Below are positions 24,908 to 33,225 of a DNA stretch of 64,000 bases, one piece after another. The translations under genes were made by a program, and so were the position numbers. The notes under the pieces are model-generated. The model did not search any database and was not told where the DNA came from. It saw only the letters and a program-made list of their open reading frames with translations. Positions within the stretch are counted from its first letter, which is position 1. Every line of letters starts with the position of its first letter. The stretch comes from Streptomyces sp. NBRC 110035. GTDB taxonomy: Bacteria; Actinomycetota; Actinomycetes; Streptomycetales; Streptomycetaceae. The DNA lies in assembly GCF_000829695.1 (NCBI RefSeq), contig NZ_BBNN01000025.1, positions 1 to 64,000 of the forward strand. Reading direction: 5' to 3'.

Positions 24908-26150
24908 GGGGCTCCTCGGGTTCTGCCATGGGTCCGGCCATGGAGTTCGGCCCCGCGCCGTCGGGTGCGGGGGGCGTGGGGGGCACGGGGGGTGAGGCGG
25001 CGGTGCCGGTGGGAGGGCGCTCCCGCACGCGTTCCAGCGCCTGGGCGAGTTCCACCAGACCGCTCGTGCCGGAGACCTCGGTGGCGTGCAGCCGGTAGCC
25101 GCCGTCGGCCTCGGGCGGTTCCTCGCGGGCGGCGGCCCGGCGCGCGGCGTCGGCGAGCATGGCGGCCTCCGCCGCCAGCCGGGCCCCGTGGGGGGAGCGC
25201 CCGGCGGCCAGGGCGTCGTCCCGCGCCCGCTCGCGGACGCGGTGGTCGAAGTACGGCGCCAGGGCGAGCAGGGCGTCGTGGATGGACACCTCGCGCCACT
25301 GCAACCGGACCTGGGGGAGCTGCCACCAGGCGGTGGGCGGCCTCGGAGCGGTGGACGCCGAGCGCACGAGGCACCACAGGGGTGCCAGCCGCCGGTGGTC
25401 GAGCAGTCCCCGCCACTGGGCGAGCGCCGACGGCAGCAGCCTCGGCAGCACGAACCCCGCCGAGCACAGCACCGCGCCCAGCGAGGCCATCGGCGGGGCG
25501 ACGCCGGTGGACAGGAAGTCGAGGTCGTGCCCGTTCCAACGGGCCACGACCGCCGTGTACTTGGTCAGCTGGAAGCCCACCACGTCCAGCAGCGTGCCCA
25601 GCAGGATCAGCCGCAGCCCGGTGCGCAGCAGCCCGGTGACCTCACGGGCCCACTTCAGGCACATGGCGCACATGACCAGCATGGCCGCGCTGTGCCCGAG
25701 CAGGTACAGCAGGATCATCTCCCGCATGAACGGCGTGTTGGCGTAGTACGTGTCGAGGTCGGTCAGCCGCTCGGTGTCCGCGTCGGCGAGCGCGAACAGG
25801 ACGACGATGGCGAGCACCAGCAGCCCGTACGCGGCGACGCTGCGCAGCACCAGGCGCCGCACCAGCTCACGGGGCCCGCCCCGCCAGTTGACCAGCAGGA
25901 CGAGCGCGGCGCAGCTGTACGCGGAGAGCATCCCGTAGGTCAGCGGCGCACCGAAGTTGGGGATGCCGGTGAGCTCGTTGACGGCGGCCAGGGTCGCCGG
26001 GGCGGCGCAGACGAAGACCAGGGCGGCGAGCGCGATCGCCACGCAGGTGGACAGCGTCAGCGGGTCGCGCAGGGCGGTGCGCGGGCGGCGCCGCACCAGG
26101 ACGGAGGAGATCCCCAGCATGACGGCCGCCACGTACACGACGAGACTCAT
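24897..26150 (-). CDS. DUF6545/MAB_1171c-type membrane protein (copy 1)
   Basis: A 417-residue protein with seven or so N-terminal helices (starting MSLVVYVAAVMLGISSVLVR) and a soluble C-terminal domain of about 180 residues. The C-terminal domain carries EVSIHDALLALAPYFDHRVR and ends in a Pro-rich tail. Conserved loop text is ERLTDLDTYYANTPFMREMI, shared with copy 2. This is the MAB_1171c family, annotated as putative transporter without proof. The chosen ATG at 26150 follows GAGGGGGGTGTACGGG; an in-frame GTG nine bases upstream is less well placed. It overlaps the FAD enzyme gene. A gap of 211 bases separates it from copy 2. Confidence 0.75.
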   Translation of the reverse strand: MSLVVYVAAVMLGISSVLVRRRPRTALRDPLTLSTCVAIALAALVFVCAAPATLAAVNELTGIPNFGAPLTYGMLSAYSCAALVLLVNWRGGPRELVRRLVLRSVAAYGLLVLAIVVLFALADADTERLTDLDTYYANTPFMREMILLYLLGHSAAMLVMCAMCLKWAREVTGLLRTGLRLILLGTLLDVVGFQLTKYTAVVARWNGHDLDFLSTGVAPPMASLGAVLCSAGFVLPRLLPSALAQWRGLLDHRRLAPLWCLVRSASTAPRPPTAWWQLPQVRLQWREVSIHDALLALAPYFDHRVRERARDDALAAGRSPHGARLAAEAAMLADAARRAAAREEPPEADGGYRLHATEVSGTSGLVELAQALERVRERPPTGTAASPPVPPTPPAPDGAGPNSMAGPMAEPEEPHVA

Positions 26151-26361
26151 CCCGTACACCCCCCTCGCGACGCGGCGCGCCCGCCCCGGCCGGTGCGCCC
26201 GTCGAGGTTCACGCGGCCCCCGCCGGTGCGGAGGCTGCCGGTGCCGTCGGTGTCACGGGCGTGGTCCGCGTCGTGGGCGCGGGTGGTGTGGTCTCCGGTG
26301 GGGGGCCGGTGGTGTGGGCCGGTGCGGTGGGTCTGCCGGGCGTGGGCGGCGCCGTCGCGGT

Positions 26362-27636
26362 TCATGCGGCTCCCGTCGGTGCGGTGGGTGCCGGTGCGGA
26401 GGCTGCCGGTGTCGTCGGCGTCAGGGGCGCGCCCTGCGTCGCCGGCGCGGCCTGTGCCACCGGGACCGCCCGCGGCGCCGTCCCGGCCCGCGTCGCCGGG
26501 GCTGCCGGCGCCGTGCCGGCCAGGGCGTCGGCGACCCGGGCCAGCGCGGCCGGGCCCGGGATCCGTTCGAGGGGCCGCCCGGCGCCGCGGGCCGGTGGCA
26601 GGCGGTGTCCGGGGGCGGCCTCGTCCCGTACCGCGGTGACGATCACGGCGGCCCAGGCGGCGGCCTCGGCCCGCCCGGGATCGGCCGTCGTCCCGAGCGC
26701 GGACGCGCGGGTCCGGTCGAACAGGTCCCGGTCGAAGTAGGCGTCCAGGTGGCTCAGCGCGTTGTGGATGCTGGTCTGGCGCCACACGAGGAGGGCGGCG
26801 GGGGAGGCGAACCGGGGCCGGGGCAGCCGCAGCGCGCGGCGCACGAGCAGGCCGTCGAGCGCCCGCTCCAGCGGTTCGAGCCGGGCGTACGTCCGCCGGG
26901 CCCGCCCCCACCGGGCCACCCGGGGTGTCACCAGCGGCACCAGCACCCCGACGACCGTCAGCAGCGCGCCCAGCCCCGCGGCGACCGGCGAGACGGCGGT
27001 GCCCAGCGCCGACCAGTCGCGGCCGGACCAGCGGGCGGCCACCGCGACGAGCTTGGCCCCGCTGTAGCCGGCGCCGCACAGCGCGCCCGCCCCCATCAGC
27101 GTCAGGCCCGCCCGCAGCCCGCCCCGCACCCGGCGCGCCCAGCGCAGCGACGTCACCGCGGTCACGGTCACCGCGGTGAGGTGCGTGACCAGGTACAGCA
27201 CGATCATCTGGGCGAGGAACGGGGTCGTCGCGTAGTAGGTGTCCAGGTCGGTGCGGCGCTCCACCGGGGCGTCCCCGAGGGCGAAGGCCACCGCGACGAC
27301 GGCGATGACACCGGTGCAGGCGAGGATCCATCCGCGGACGGTACGGCGCACCCCGGGCCCGCCGCGCCAGTGGACGACGAGGACCTGGGAGGCGGCGCAG
27401 TAGGCGATGATCGCCGCGTACGTCAGCGGCGCCGCCAGGTTCGGCACCCCGCCGAGCCGGTTGACCGCGCCGACCGTCGGCGGCGCCCCGAGGAAGAAAC
27501 AGAGCCCGGCCAGCCCCAGCACGGCGCAGATGGCCCGCAGGTACGGATCGTGCCGGTGCCGCAGCAGATCCGGGGCCCGCACCAGCAGACCGAGCCACAG
27601 CGCCCCGCAACTCACGTAGTTGATCAGGCCGTTCAT
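26362..27636 (-). CDS. DUF6545/MAB_1171c-type membrane protein (copy 2)
   Basis: A 424-residue paralogue of the neighbouring gene, starting MNGLINYVSCGALWLGLLVR. It has the same order of about seven helices, the loop ERRTDLDTYYATTPFLAQMI, and a cytosolic domain with QTSIHNALSHLDAYFDRDLF. The last 60 residues are Ala/Pro/Thr-rich and differ from copy 1. The ATG at 27636 overlaps the HExxH peptidase stop as ATGA, so the pair is co-translated. The conserved SIH(D/N)AL and YFD residues in both copies mark the soluble domain as functional rather than a tail. Confidence 0.76.
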   Translation of the reverse strand: MNGLINYVSCGALWLGLLVRAPDLLRHRHDPYLRAICAVLGLAGLCFFLGAPPTVGAVNRLGGVPNLAAPLTYAAIIAYCAASQVLVVHWRGGPGVRRTVRGWILACTGVIAVVAVAFALGDAPVERRTDLDTYYATTPFLAQMIVLYLVTHLTAVTVTAVTSLRWARRVRGGLRAGLTLMGAGALCGAGYSGAKLVAVAARWSGRDWSALGTAVSPVAAGLGALLTVVGVLVPLVTPRVARWGRARRTYARLEPLERALDGLLVRRALRLPRPRFASPAALLVWRQTSIHNALSHLDAYFDRDLFDRTRASALGTTADPGRAEAAAWAAVIVTAVRDEAAPGHRLPPARGAGRPLERIPGPAALARVADALAGTAPAAPATRAGTAPRAVPVAQAAPATQGAPLTPTTPAASAPAPTAPTGAA

Positions 27637-28196
27637 CGTCTCGTCCCACGGTGGTTGAGCGCGGCCCCGATGCGTCCGGCGAGGTCCTGCGGTTCGCCGG
27701 AGCCGCCGCCCTCGGCGGCGAACACGGAGTCGGTGGAGGCGTCCAGCCAGATCCTCAGCCGACGGCCCATCAGCATCCCGAAGAGGTCGGCCTCCTGCTC
27801 CTCGGCGAGGCTGAAGTCGGTGCGCGCGGCGACGGGCCGGCGTCCCGCGGTGTCGACCGGGCGCCCGCCGGATCCCGCTCCCGCCCTTGCTCCGGCCTCC
27901 GCTTCCAGCCGTCGCCGGTTCATGTGCCACACCTCGTGGCAGAAGATCACGATCTGGTGCCACACGGCGGCCCGTTCGTCCACCACCACGTAGTCGTGGC
28001 TCTCCCGCTCCAGCCACAGTCCGCTCGCGGTGTGCGGCGGGAACGCCGCCCGGTGGACCAGGACTTCACGTCCCCGCCAGGCACCGACGGAGTCGACGAG
28101 CGCGTTGAACAGGACCTCGGGATCGGCGGGCACCGGCACCCGGATGGGCTCGATGAGTGCGTCGGCGAGACGACGCATCTCCTTCCTGGTGCGCAC
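27633..28196 (-). CDS. ImmA/IrrE-like zinc metallopeptidase
   Basis: A 187-residue soluble protein. The zinc-peptidase motif is HEVWH at residues 87-91 (IVIFCHEVWHMNRR), and a third ligand candidate is the second Glu of AEEQEADLFG (about residue 135), the ImmA/IrrE pattern. ImmA and IrrE cleave XRE-type repressors in response to DNA damage. No XRE gene is adjacent here, so the target is elsewhere or the activity differs. The GTG at 28196 follows AAGGGAGTAAGCG. It leads the unit peptidase, two DUF6545 proteins and FAD enzyme, and is divergent from the sugar-importer promoter 125 bases away. Confidence 0.72.
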   Translation of the reverse strand: MRTRKEMRRLADALIEPIRVPVPADPEVLFNALVDSVGAWRGREVLVHRAAFPPHTASGLWLERESHDYVVVDERAAVWHQIVIFCHEVWHMNRRRLEAEAGARAGAGSGGRPVDTAGRRPVAARTDFSLAEEQEADLFGMLMGRRLRIWLDASTDSVFAAEGGGSGEPQDLAGRIGAALNHRGTRR

Positions 28197-28321
28197 CGCT
28201 TACTCCCTTGTTCCCTGTTCCCCCGGGTGATCTCAAGGCCGTTCGAGACTACGCGCCGTGAGGGTCCACGTCATGCGAACAGGTGTCCCTTCGGACGGGT
28301 CCTCAGATCTTGTCCGAAGCA

Positions 28322-28386
28322 TTGACGCGCCCCCGCCCGCCCCTTACGGTCCGTTCGAAGTTACGGGCGCTATTCGACATCTCGAA
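28322..28386 (+). promoter_or_regulatory. Promoter and palindromic operator of the importer-GH51 operon
   Basis: TTGACG (28322-28327), a 17-base spacer and TACGGT (28345-28350) form a strong housekeeping promoter. Just downstream, at 28373-28386, is a perfect inverted repeat TTCGA-CATC-TCGAA, with an extra TTCGAA at 28354-28359. A repressor here would block transcription near its start point. Related boxes occur at the iclR and dehydratase promoters. Confidence 0.7.
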
Positions 28387-28431
28387 CAAGCGCGTCTCTC
28401 CGGCACGACACCTCGACGGATGGGGCAGGAA

Positions 28432-29789
28432 ATGGGACGACCCGGCCTGAATCGCAGGCACTTCCTGGCCGCGGCGGGCGGCCTGACGGTCGCGGGCAGC
28501 TTCGGCTTCGCCGCCCTCGGCACCGGCGTGGACGCCCTGGCCTCCGACGCCGGTACCCGGGTGAGGTACTGGAACCTCTTCAGCGGCGGCGACGGCTACA
28601 ACATGATCGCGATGCTGGACTCCTTCCGAAAGGACCACCCGGCATCGACGTGAAGGACTCCACCCTCCAGTGGGGCAGCCCGTTCTACACCAAGCTCGCC
28701 ATGGCCGCGGCGGGCAACAGGGCGCCGGACCTCGGCGTCATGCACCTGGGCCGCGTCACCGGCTTCTCGCCGGGCCGTCTCCTGGACCCCTGGGACACCG
28801 GTCTGCTCGCCGAGTACGGCGTGAGGGAAGCGGACTTCAACCCCGAGCTGTGGAAGCGCGCCGTCATCGACGGCAGGCTCTACGCCCTTCCCCTCGACAT
28901 CCACGTCCAGCTCTGCTTCTACCGCAGGGACGTGCTGAAGAAGGCGGGCCTGCTCGACGCCGACGGGCGGATGGTGTCGCCGACGTCGGCCGACGAGTGG
29001 TTCGCCATGCTGAAGGAGGCGAAGCAGGCCACCGGTAAAGGGCTGCAGACCATCGGCCTGTGGCACAACGACCAGAACTTCCAGTGGTGGTTCTTCGTCG
29101 CCTTCTACACCCAGCTCGGCGGCACCTGGTTCGACGACGCCCGCACCGAGGTCACCTTCGACACCGACAAGGCCACCCGGGTCCTGGAGTTCCTGCGCCG
29201 GCACATCACCGACGGGTACGCCGACCCGGGCTTCGGGGGCGGCGCGGGCGCCGAACAGTTCGTCAACGGCTCCCCGTTCGTCTGGGAGGGCAACTGGTCG
29301 GTGCCGGTCTTCGACACCGCAAAAGTCGACTACGGCGCGACCCCGCTGCCGCCCGTCTTGGGCAGGCGGGCCACCCATGCCGAGTCGCACGCCTTCGTCC
29401 TGCCGCACCAGTCCGGCCGCGGCGGAGCCGCCAACGAGGGCGCACACCGGCTCGCCGCCCACATCGTCCGGCACGTCCGGCAGCGGGCCGGCGGCGGACA
29501 CATCCCCGCCCACACGCCGACCCTGTCCTCGGCCGCGTACCGGGAGCTGGAGCCGCAGAGCGAGTACGTCTCGGCCATGGACCACCAGGCCACCGAGCCG
29601 AAGGTGTGGTTCGCCGGCTCCACCGGCATCCTCGCCCAGCGCGTCGGCCCGATCGTCGTCTCCTCGACGACGGGCTCCGCGAAGCCCGACGTGGCCGCCC
29701 GCCGGATGAGGAGCACGCTCACCGAACTGCTCGCCGCGAAGAACCCGATGGACGGCAGGACCGCCGCCGAGGGAGGTGCGGCCGCATGA
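28432..29789 (+). pseudogene. Sugar ABC transporter solute-binding protein, frameshifted
   Basis: The protein begins MGRPGLNRRHFLAAAGGLTV, a twin-arginine signal, and continues as an extracellular family-1 sugar-binding protein (VRYWNLFSGGDGYNMIAMLD; VMHLGRVTGFSPGRLLDPWD; FVNGSPFVWEGNWSVPVFDT; ending LTELLAAKNPMDGRT). After HPG near 28643 the frame breaks; the expected text DVKDSTLQWGSPFYTKLAM continues in the next frame. One missing G in CCCGGCATC restores 453 codons (1358 bases plus 1). It would capture arabino-oligosaccharides for the permeases that follow. Its stop overlaps the first permease as ATGA. A sequencing deletion is likely because all downstream partners are otherwise intact in design. 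Confidence 0.82.
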
Positions 29790-30726
29790 CGGCGACCGGC
29801 GCGGAGACCGTCATCACCGCGGCGCGCGCGAGGACCGCCGCGGACGGCGCCACCGTCCGCCGCAAGCAGGGCTTCCAGCACGGCGCCTGGTTCGTCGCCC
29901 CGTTCCTCGTGCTGTTCGCGCTGTTCGTGATCTGGCCGCTGCTGCGCGGCCTCTGGCTCAGTCTCACGGACGCCAACATCTCCGGCGACGGCGCGAACTT
30001 CGTCGGCCCCGACAACTACCGCGAGGTCCTGGACGACCCGCTGGTGTGGGAATCGCTCGGCCACAGCGCGTACTTCACACTGCTGGTCGTGCCGTGCATC
30101 ACGGTCCTCGCCTCCTCCTCGCGATGCTCGCCCACCACATGGAGCGCGGCGCCTGGCTGTGGCGGCTGTGCTTCTTCGCCCCGTTCCTGCTGCCGTCCAC
30201 CGTCGCCGCCAACCTGTGGCAGTGGCTGTTCAACCCCGGCACCGGAATGATCAACCACGTCTTCGGCATCGAGACGGCGTGGCTGACCGACAAGACCTAC
30301 GCCATGCTCGCCGTCGTCGTCTGCACGCTGTGGTGGACGGTCGGTTTCAGCTTCCTGCTCTACCTCGCCGCCCTCCAGGGCGTCCCCGCACACCTCTACG
30401 AGGCCTCCAGGCTGGACGGCGCGAACGCGTGGCACCGCACGGTCCGCATCACCCTGCCGATGATGCGGCACATCACCGGCCTCGTCGTCGTCCTCCAGAT
30501 CCTCGCCTCGCTCCAGGTCTTCGACCAGGCCGTGGTGATGATGGACTTCCTGCCCGGCCCCGAGGGCTCCGCCAGGACGTTCGTGCAGTACACCCTGGAA
30601 GAGGGCTTCACCGGCTACCGAGTCGGCTACGCCTCCGCCGTCTCCGTCATCTCCTTCGTGATCATCGCGGCCGTCGCCCTCGCGCGGATGTGGCTGCTGC
30701 GCACCCGTGAGGAGGGCGGCCGATGA
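29786..30726 (+). pseudogene. Carbohydrate ABC permease (MalF type), frameshifted
   Basis: The protein of about 313 residues starts with a cytosolic leader and a first helix (WFVAPFLVLFALFVIWPLLR), and ends VSVISFVIIAAVALARMWLL. The EAA cytoplasmic loop is EASRLDGANAWHRTVRITLP, which docks to the ATPase. The frame breaks after VVPCITVL at about 30110; LLLAMLAHHMERGAWLWRL continues in the next frame. One missing base, probably a G from GGC, gives 314 codons (941 bases plus 1). It overlaps both neighbours as ATGA. The importer has no ATPase of its own; in Streptomyces a shared MsiK-type ATPase usually serves. Confidence 0.83.
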
Positions 30727-31583
30727 GCACCGCCGCACAGGCACGCGTCAGGACCCGCAGGCCCTGGACACCCAGCCAGATCGTGCTCACCCTCCTCGGC
30801 GCGGCCGTCTCGGCGGTGTTCCTCGCGCCGCTCGCCTGGGCGCTGTTCACCTCGCTCAAGCCGGAGACCGAGGCCGTCGAGGTGCCGCCGCACTGGCTGC
30901 CCGAGGAGTGGACCGGACAGGCCTGGTCGGCGGTCCTCGAGTCCGGCGAGTTCACCAGCCGGCTGGTGAACTCGCCGGTGGTCTCGGTGTGCGTGACGGC
31001 CGTGGTGCTGAGCGTGAGCGCGCTCGCCGGATACGGCTTCGCCCGCACGGAGTTCCGCGGCAAGAACGCGCTGCTGGCCCTGGTCATGGCCGGCCTGATG
31101 GTCTCGCCCGCCGTCCTCGGCGTACCGTTGTTCACCACCGTTCAGCAGCTGGGCATGGTCGACACGTACTGGGGCATGATCCTGCCGCAGTGCGCGCCCG
31201 CCGCGATGGTCTACATCCTCCACACGTTCTTCCGGGGCGTCCCGCGCGAACTGGAGGAGGCCGCCTTCCTCGACGGCGCGGGCCGCTGGCGTGTCTTCTT
31301 CACGATCGTCCTGCCGCTGTCGCGCCCCTCGCTCGCGGCGGTCGGCATCTTCACCTTCATCAGCTCGTGGAACGACTTCCTGTGGCCGTACATGGTCACC
31401 AACAACCCCGACCTGATGACCATGCCGAACGGCATCGCGACCGTCATGAACTCCTACGGCATCCAGTGGGCCCAGCTCATGGCCGGAGGCCTCCTGGCGG
31501 GCCTGCCGCTGATCGTCGTCTTCGTCTTCTTCCAGCGCCAGATCGTGGCGGGCGTCGCCCACACGGGCCTGGCCGGCCAGTGA
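30723..31583 (+). CDS. Carbohydrate ABC permease (MalG type)
   Basis: A 286-residue inner-membrane permease with six helices (ending LIVVFVFFQRQIVAGVAHTG). The EAA loop is LEEAAFLDGAGRWRVFFTIV, and the N-terminal helix VSAVFLAPLAWALFTSLKPE is typical of the MalG/AraQ type. The ATG overlaps the preceding permease stop. Together with the binding protein and MalF-type partner it imports oligosaccharides, most likely the arabino-oligosaccharides cleaved by the GH51 enzyme encoded 53 bases downstream. Confidence 0.9.
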   Translation: MSTAAQARVRTRRPWTPSQIVLTLLGAAVSAVFLAPLAWALFTSLKPETEAVEVPPHWLPEEWTGQAWSAVLESGEFTSRLVNSPVVSVCVTAVVLSVSALAGYGFARTEFRGKNALLALVMAGLMVSPAVLGVPLFTTVQQLGMVDTYWGMILPQCAPAAMVYILHTFFRGVPRELEEAAFLDGAGRWRVFFTIVLPLSRPSLAAVGIFTFISSWNDFLWPYMVTNNPDLMTMPNGIATVMNSYGIQWAQLMAGGLLAGLPLIVVFVFFQRQIVAGVAHTGLAGQ

Positions 31584-31636
31584 CGCCCACCGCCGCACCG
31601 GATGCGCGGACACCAGCGAACCCCCGAAAGGAAAAG

Positions 31637-33151
31637 ATGCGTACCGCCCGCTTCACCCTCGACCCCGCCTTCACCGTCGGCCCGGTCGACCCCCGCCTCT
31701 TCGGCTCCTTCGTCGAACACCTCGGCCGCTGCGTCTACACCGGCATCCACGAGCCCGGCCACCCCGCCGCCGACGCCGACGGACTGCGCACCGACGTCCT
31801 GGACCTGGTCCGGGAACTCGGCGTCACCGCGATCCGCTACCCCGGCGGCAACTTCGTCTCCGGCTACAGGTGGGAGGACTCCGTCGGCCCCGCCGAGGAC
31901 CGCCCGCGCCGCCTCGACCTGGCCTGGCACTCCACCGAGACCAACCGCTTCGGCCTGTCCGAGTACGTCTCCTTCCTGCGGAAGGTCGGCCCGCAGGCCG
32001 AGCCCATGATGGCCGTCAACCTCGGCACCCGCGGCGTCACCGAGGCGCTCGAGCTCCAGGAGTACGCCAACCACCCCGCCGGCACCGCCCTGTCCGACCT
32101 GCGCGTCGCACACGGCGACAAGGACCCCTTCGGGATCCGCCTGTGGTGTCTCGGCAACGAGATGGACGGCCCCTGGCAGACCGGCCACAAGACCGCCGGG
32201 GAGTACGGCCGCCTCGCTGCCGAGACCGCCCGCGCGATGCGCCAGCAGGACCCCGGCGTCGAACTGGTCGCCTGCGGCTCCTCGAGCCGGTCGATGCCCA
32301 CCTTCGCCGCCTGGGAGTCGACGGTCCTCACCGAGACCTACGACCTGGTCGACCACATCTCCCTGCACGCCTACTACGAGCCGCACGACGGCGACCTCGA
32401 CTCCTTCCTCGCCTCCGCCGTCGACATGGAGTCCTTCATCGAGGACGCCGTCGCCACCTGCGACCACGTCGGCGCGAAGCTCAAGTCCACGAAGAGGATC
32501 AACCTCTCCTTCGACGAGTGGAACGTCTGGTACATGACCCGCTGGCAGGAGCAGGCGGCGACCATCGCGCAGGACGACTGGCCCGAGGCACCGCGCCTCC
32601 TCGAGGACAACTACAGCGTCACCGACGCCGTCGTCCTCGGCTCGCTCCTCATCGCGCTGCTCCGGCACGCCGACCGGGTCAAGGTCGCCTGTCTCGCGCA
32701 GCTCGTCAACGTCATCGCCCCGATCCTGACCGAGCCGGGCGGCCCCGCCTGGCGGCAGACGACCTTCTTCCCGTTCGCGCAGGCCTCCCGGTACGGGCGC
32801 GGCGAGGTCCTCGACGTCCGCGTGGACTCACCGACGTACGAGACCGCCAAGTACGGCACGACCGACCTGCTGCACGCCACCGCCGTACGGGCCGGCGACG
32901 GCACGGTCACCGTCTTCGCCGTCAACCGCAGCCGCACCGGGGCGCTGCCGCTGGAGATCGCTCTCGGCGGCCTCGGCCTCACCTCGGTCGTCGAGCACAC
33001 CGCCCTCGCGGACGCCGACCCCGACGCCCGCAACACCCTCGCCGAACCGGAGCGGGTCGCCCCGCACCCGGTCGACGGCACGACCCTGACCGGCGGCGGG
33101 CTCCAAGCCGTGCTGGAACCGCTGTCCTGGAACGTGATCCGGCTGGCGTGA
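31637..33151 (+). CDS. GH51 alpha-N-arabinofuranosidase
   Basis: A 504-residue intracellular-type GH51 enzyme with no signal peptide; length is normal. The acid/base is E175 in WCLGNEMDGPWQ and the nucleophile is E294 in LSFDEWNVWYMTRW. The N-terminal signature PRLFGSFVEHLGRCVYTGIH and AIRYPGGNFVSGYRWEDSVG are family-typical. It releases terminal L-arabinofuranose from arabino- or arabinoxylo-oligosaccharides after import. Its ATG at 31637 follows CGAAAGGAAAAG. It ends the importer operon, so expression should follow the operator at 28373. Confidence 0.95.
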   Translation: MRTARFTLDPAFTVGPVDPRLFGSFVEHLGRCVYTGIHEPGHPAADADGLRTDVLDLVRELGVTAIRYPGGNFVSGYRWEDSVGPAEDRPRRLDLAWHSTETNRFGLSEYVSFLRKVGPQAEPMMAVNLGTRGVTEALELQEYANHPAGTALSDLRVAHGDKDPFGIRLWCLGNEMDGPWQTGHKTAGEYGRLAAETARAMRQQDPGVELVACGSSSRSMPTFAAWESTVLTETYDLVDHISLHAYYEPHDGDLDSFLASAVDMESFIEDAVATCDHVGAKLKSTKRINLSFDEWNVWYMTRWQEQAATIAQDDWPEAPRLLEDNYSVTDAVVLGSLLIALLRHADRVKVACLAQLVNVIAPILTEPGGPAWRQTTFFPFAQASRYGRGEVLDVRVDSPTYETAKYGTTDLLHATAVRAGDGTVTVFAVNRSRTGALPLEIALGGLGLTSVVEHTALADADPDARNTLAEPERVAPHPVDGTTLTGGGLQAVLEPLSWNVIRLA

Positions 33152-33166
33152 GCCCGGCGAGGAACA

Positions 33167-33225
33167 GGTGCCGGTGGAGGTGCGAGGGTCACCGCCCCGG
33201 TGACTCCACCGCCTCCACCGGCACC
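33167..33225. terminator. Nested inverted-repeat terminator between convergent GH51 and GH35-like genes
   Basis: Outer arms GGTGCCGGTGGAGG (33167-33180) and CCTCCACCGGCACC (33212-33225) enclose a second hairpin, GTCACCG (33188-33194) with CGGTGAC (33198-33204). The structure extends into the last codons of the GH35-like gene, so both convergent transcripts would end in it. Confidence 0.65.

Noticed and set aside
23900..26640. Long plus-strand open frames opposite the FAD and DUF6545 genes
   Set aside because: They are antisense shadows produced by high third-position G+C; the minus-strand proteins have clear family features.
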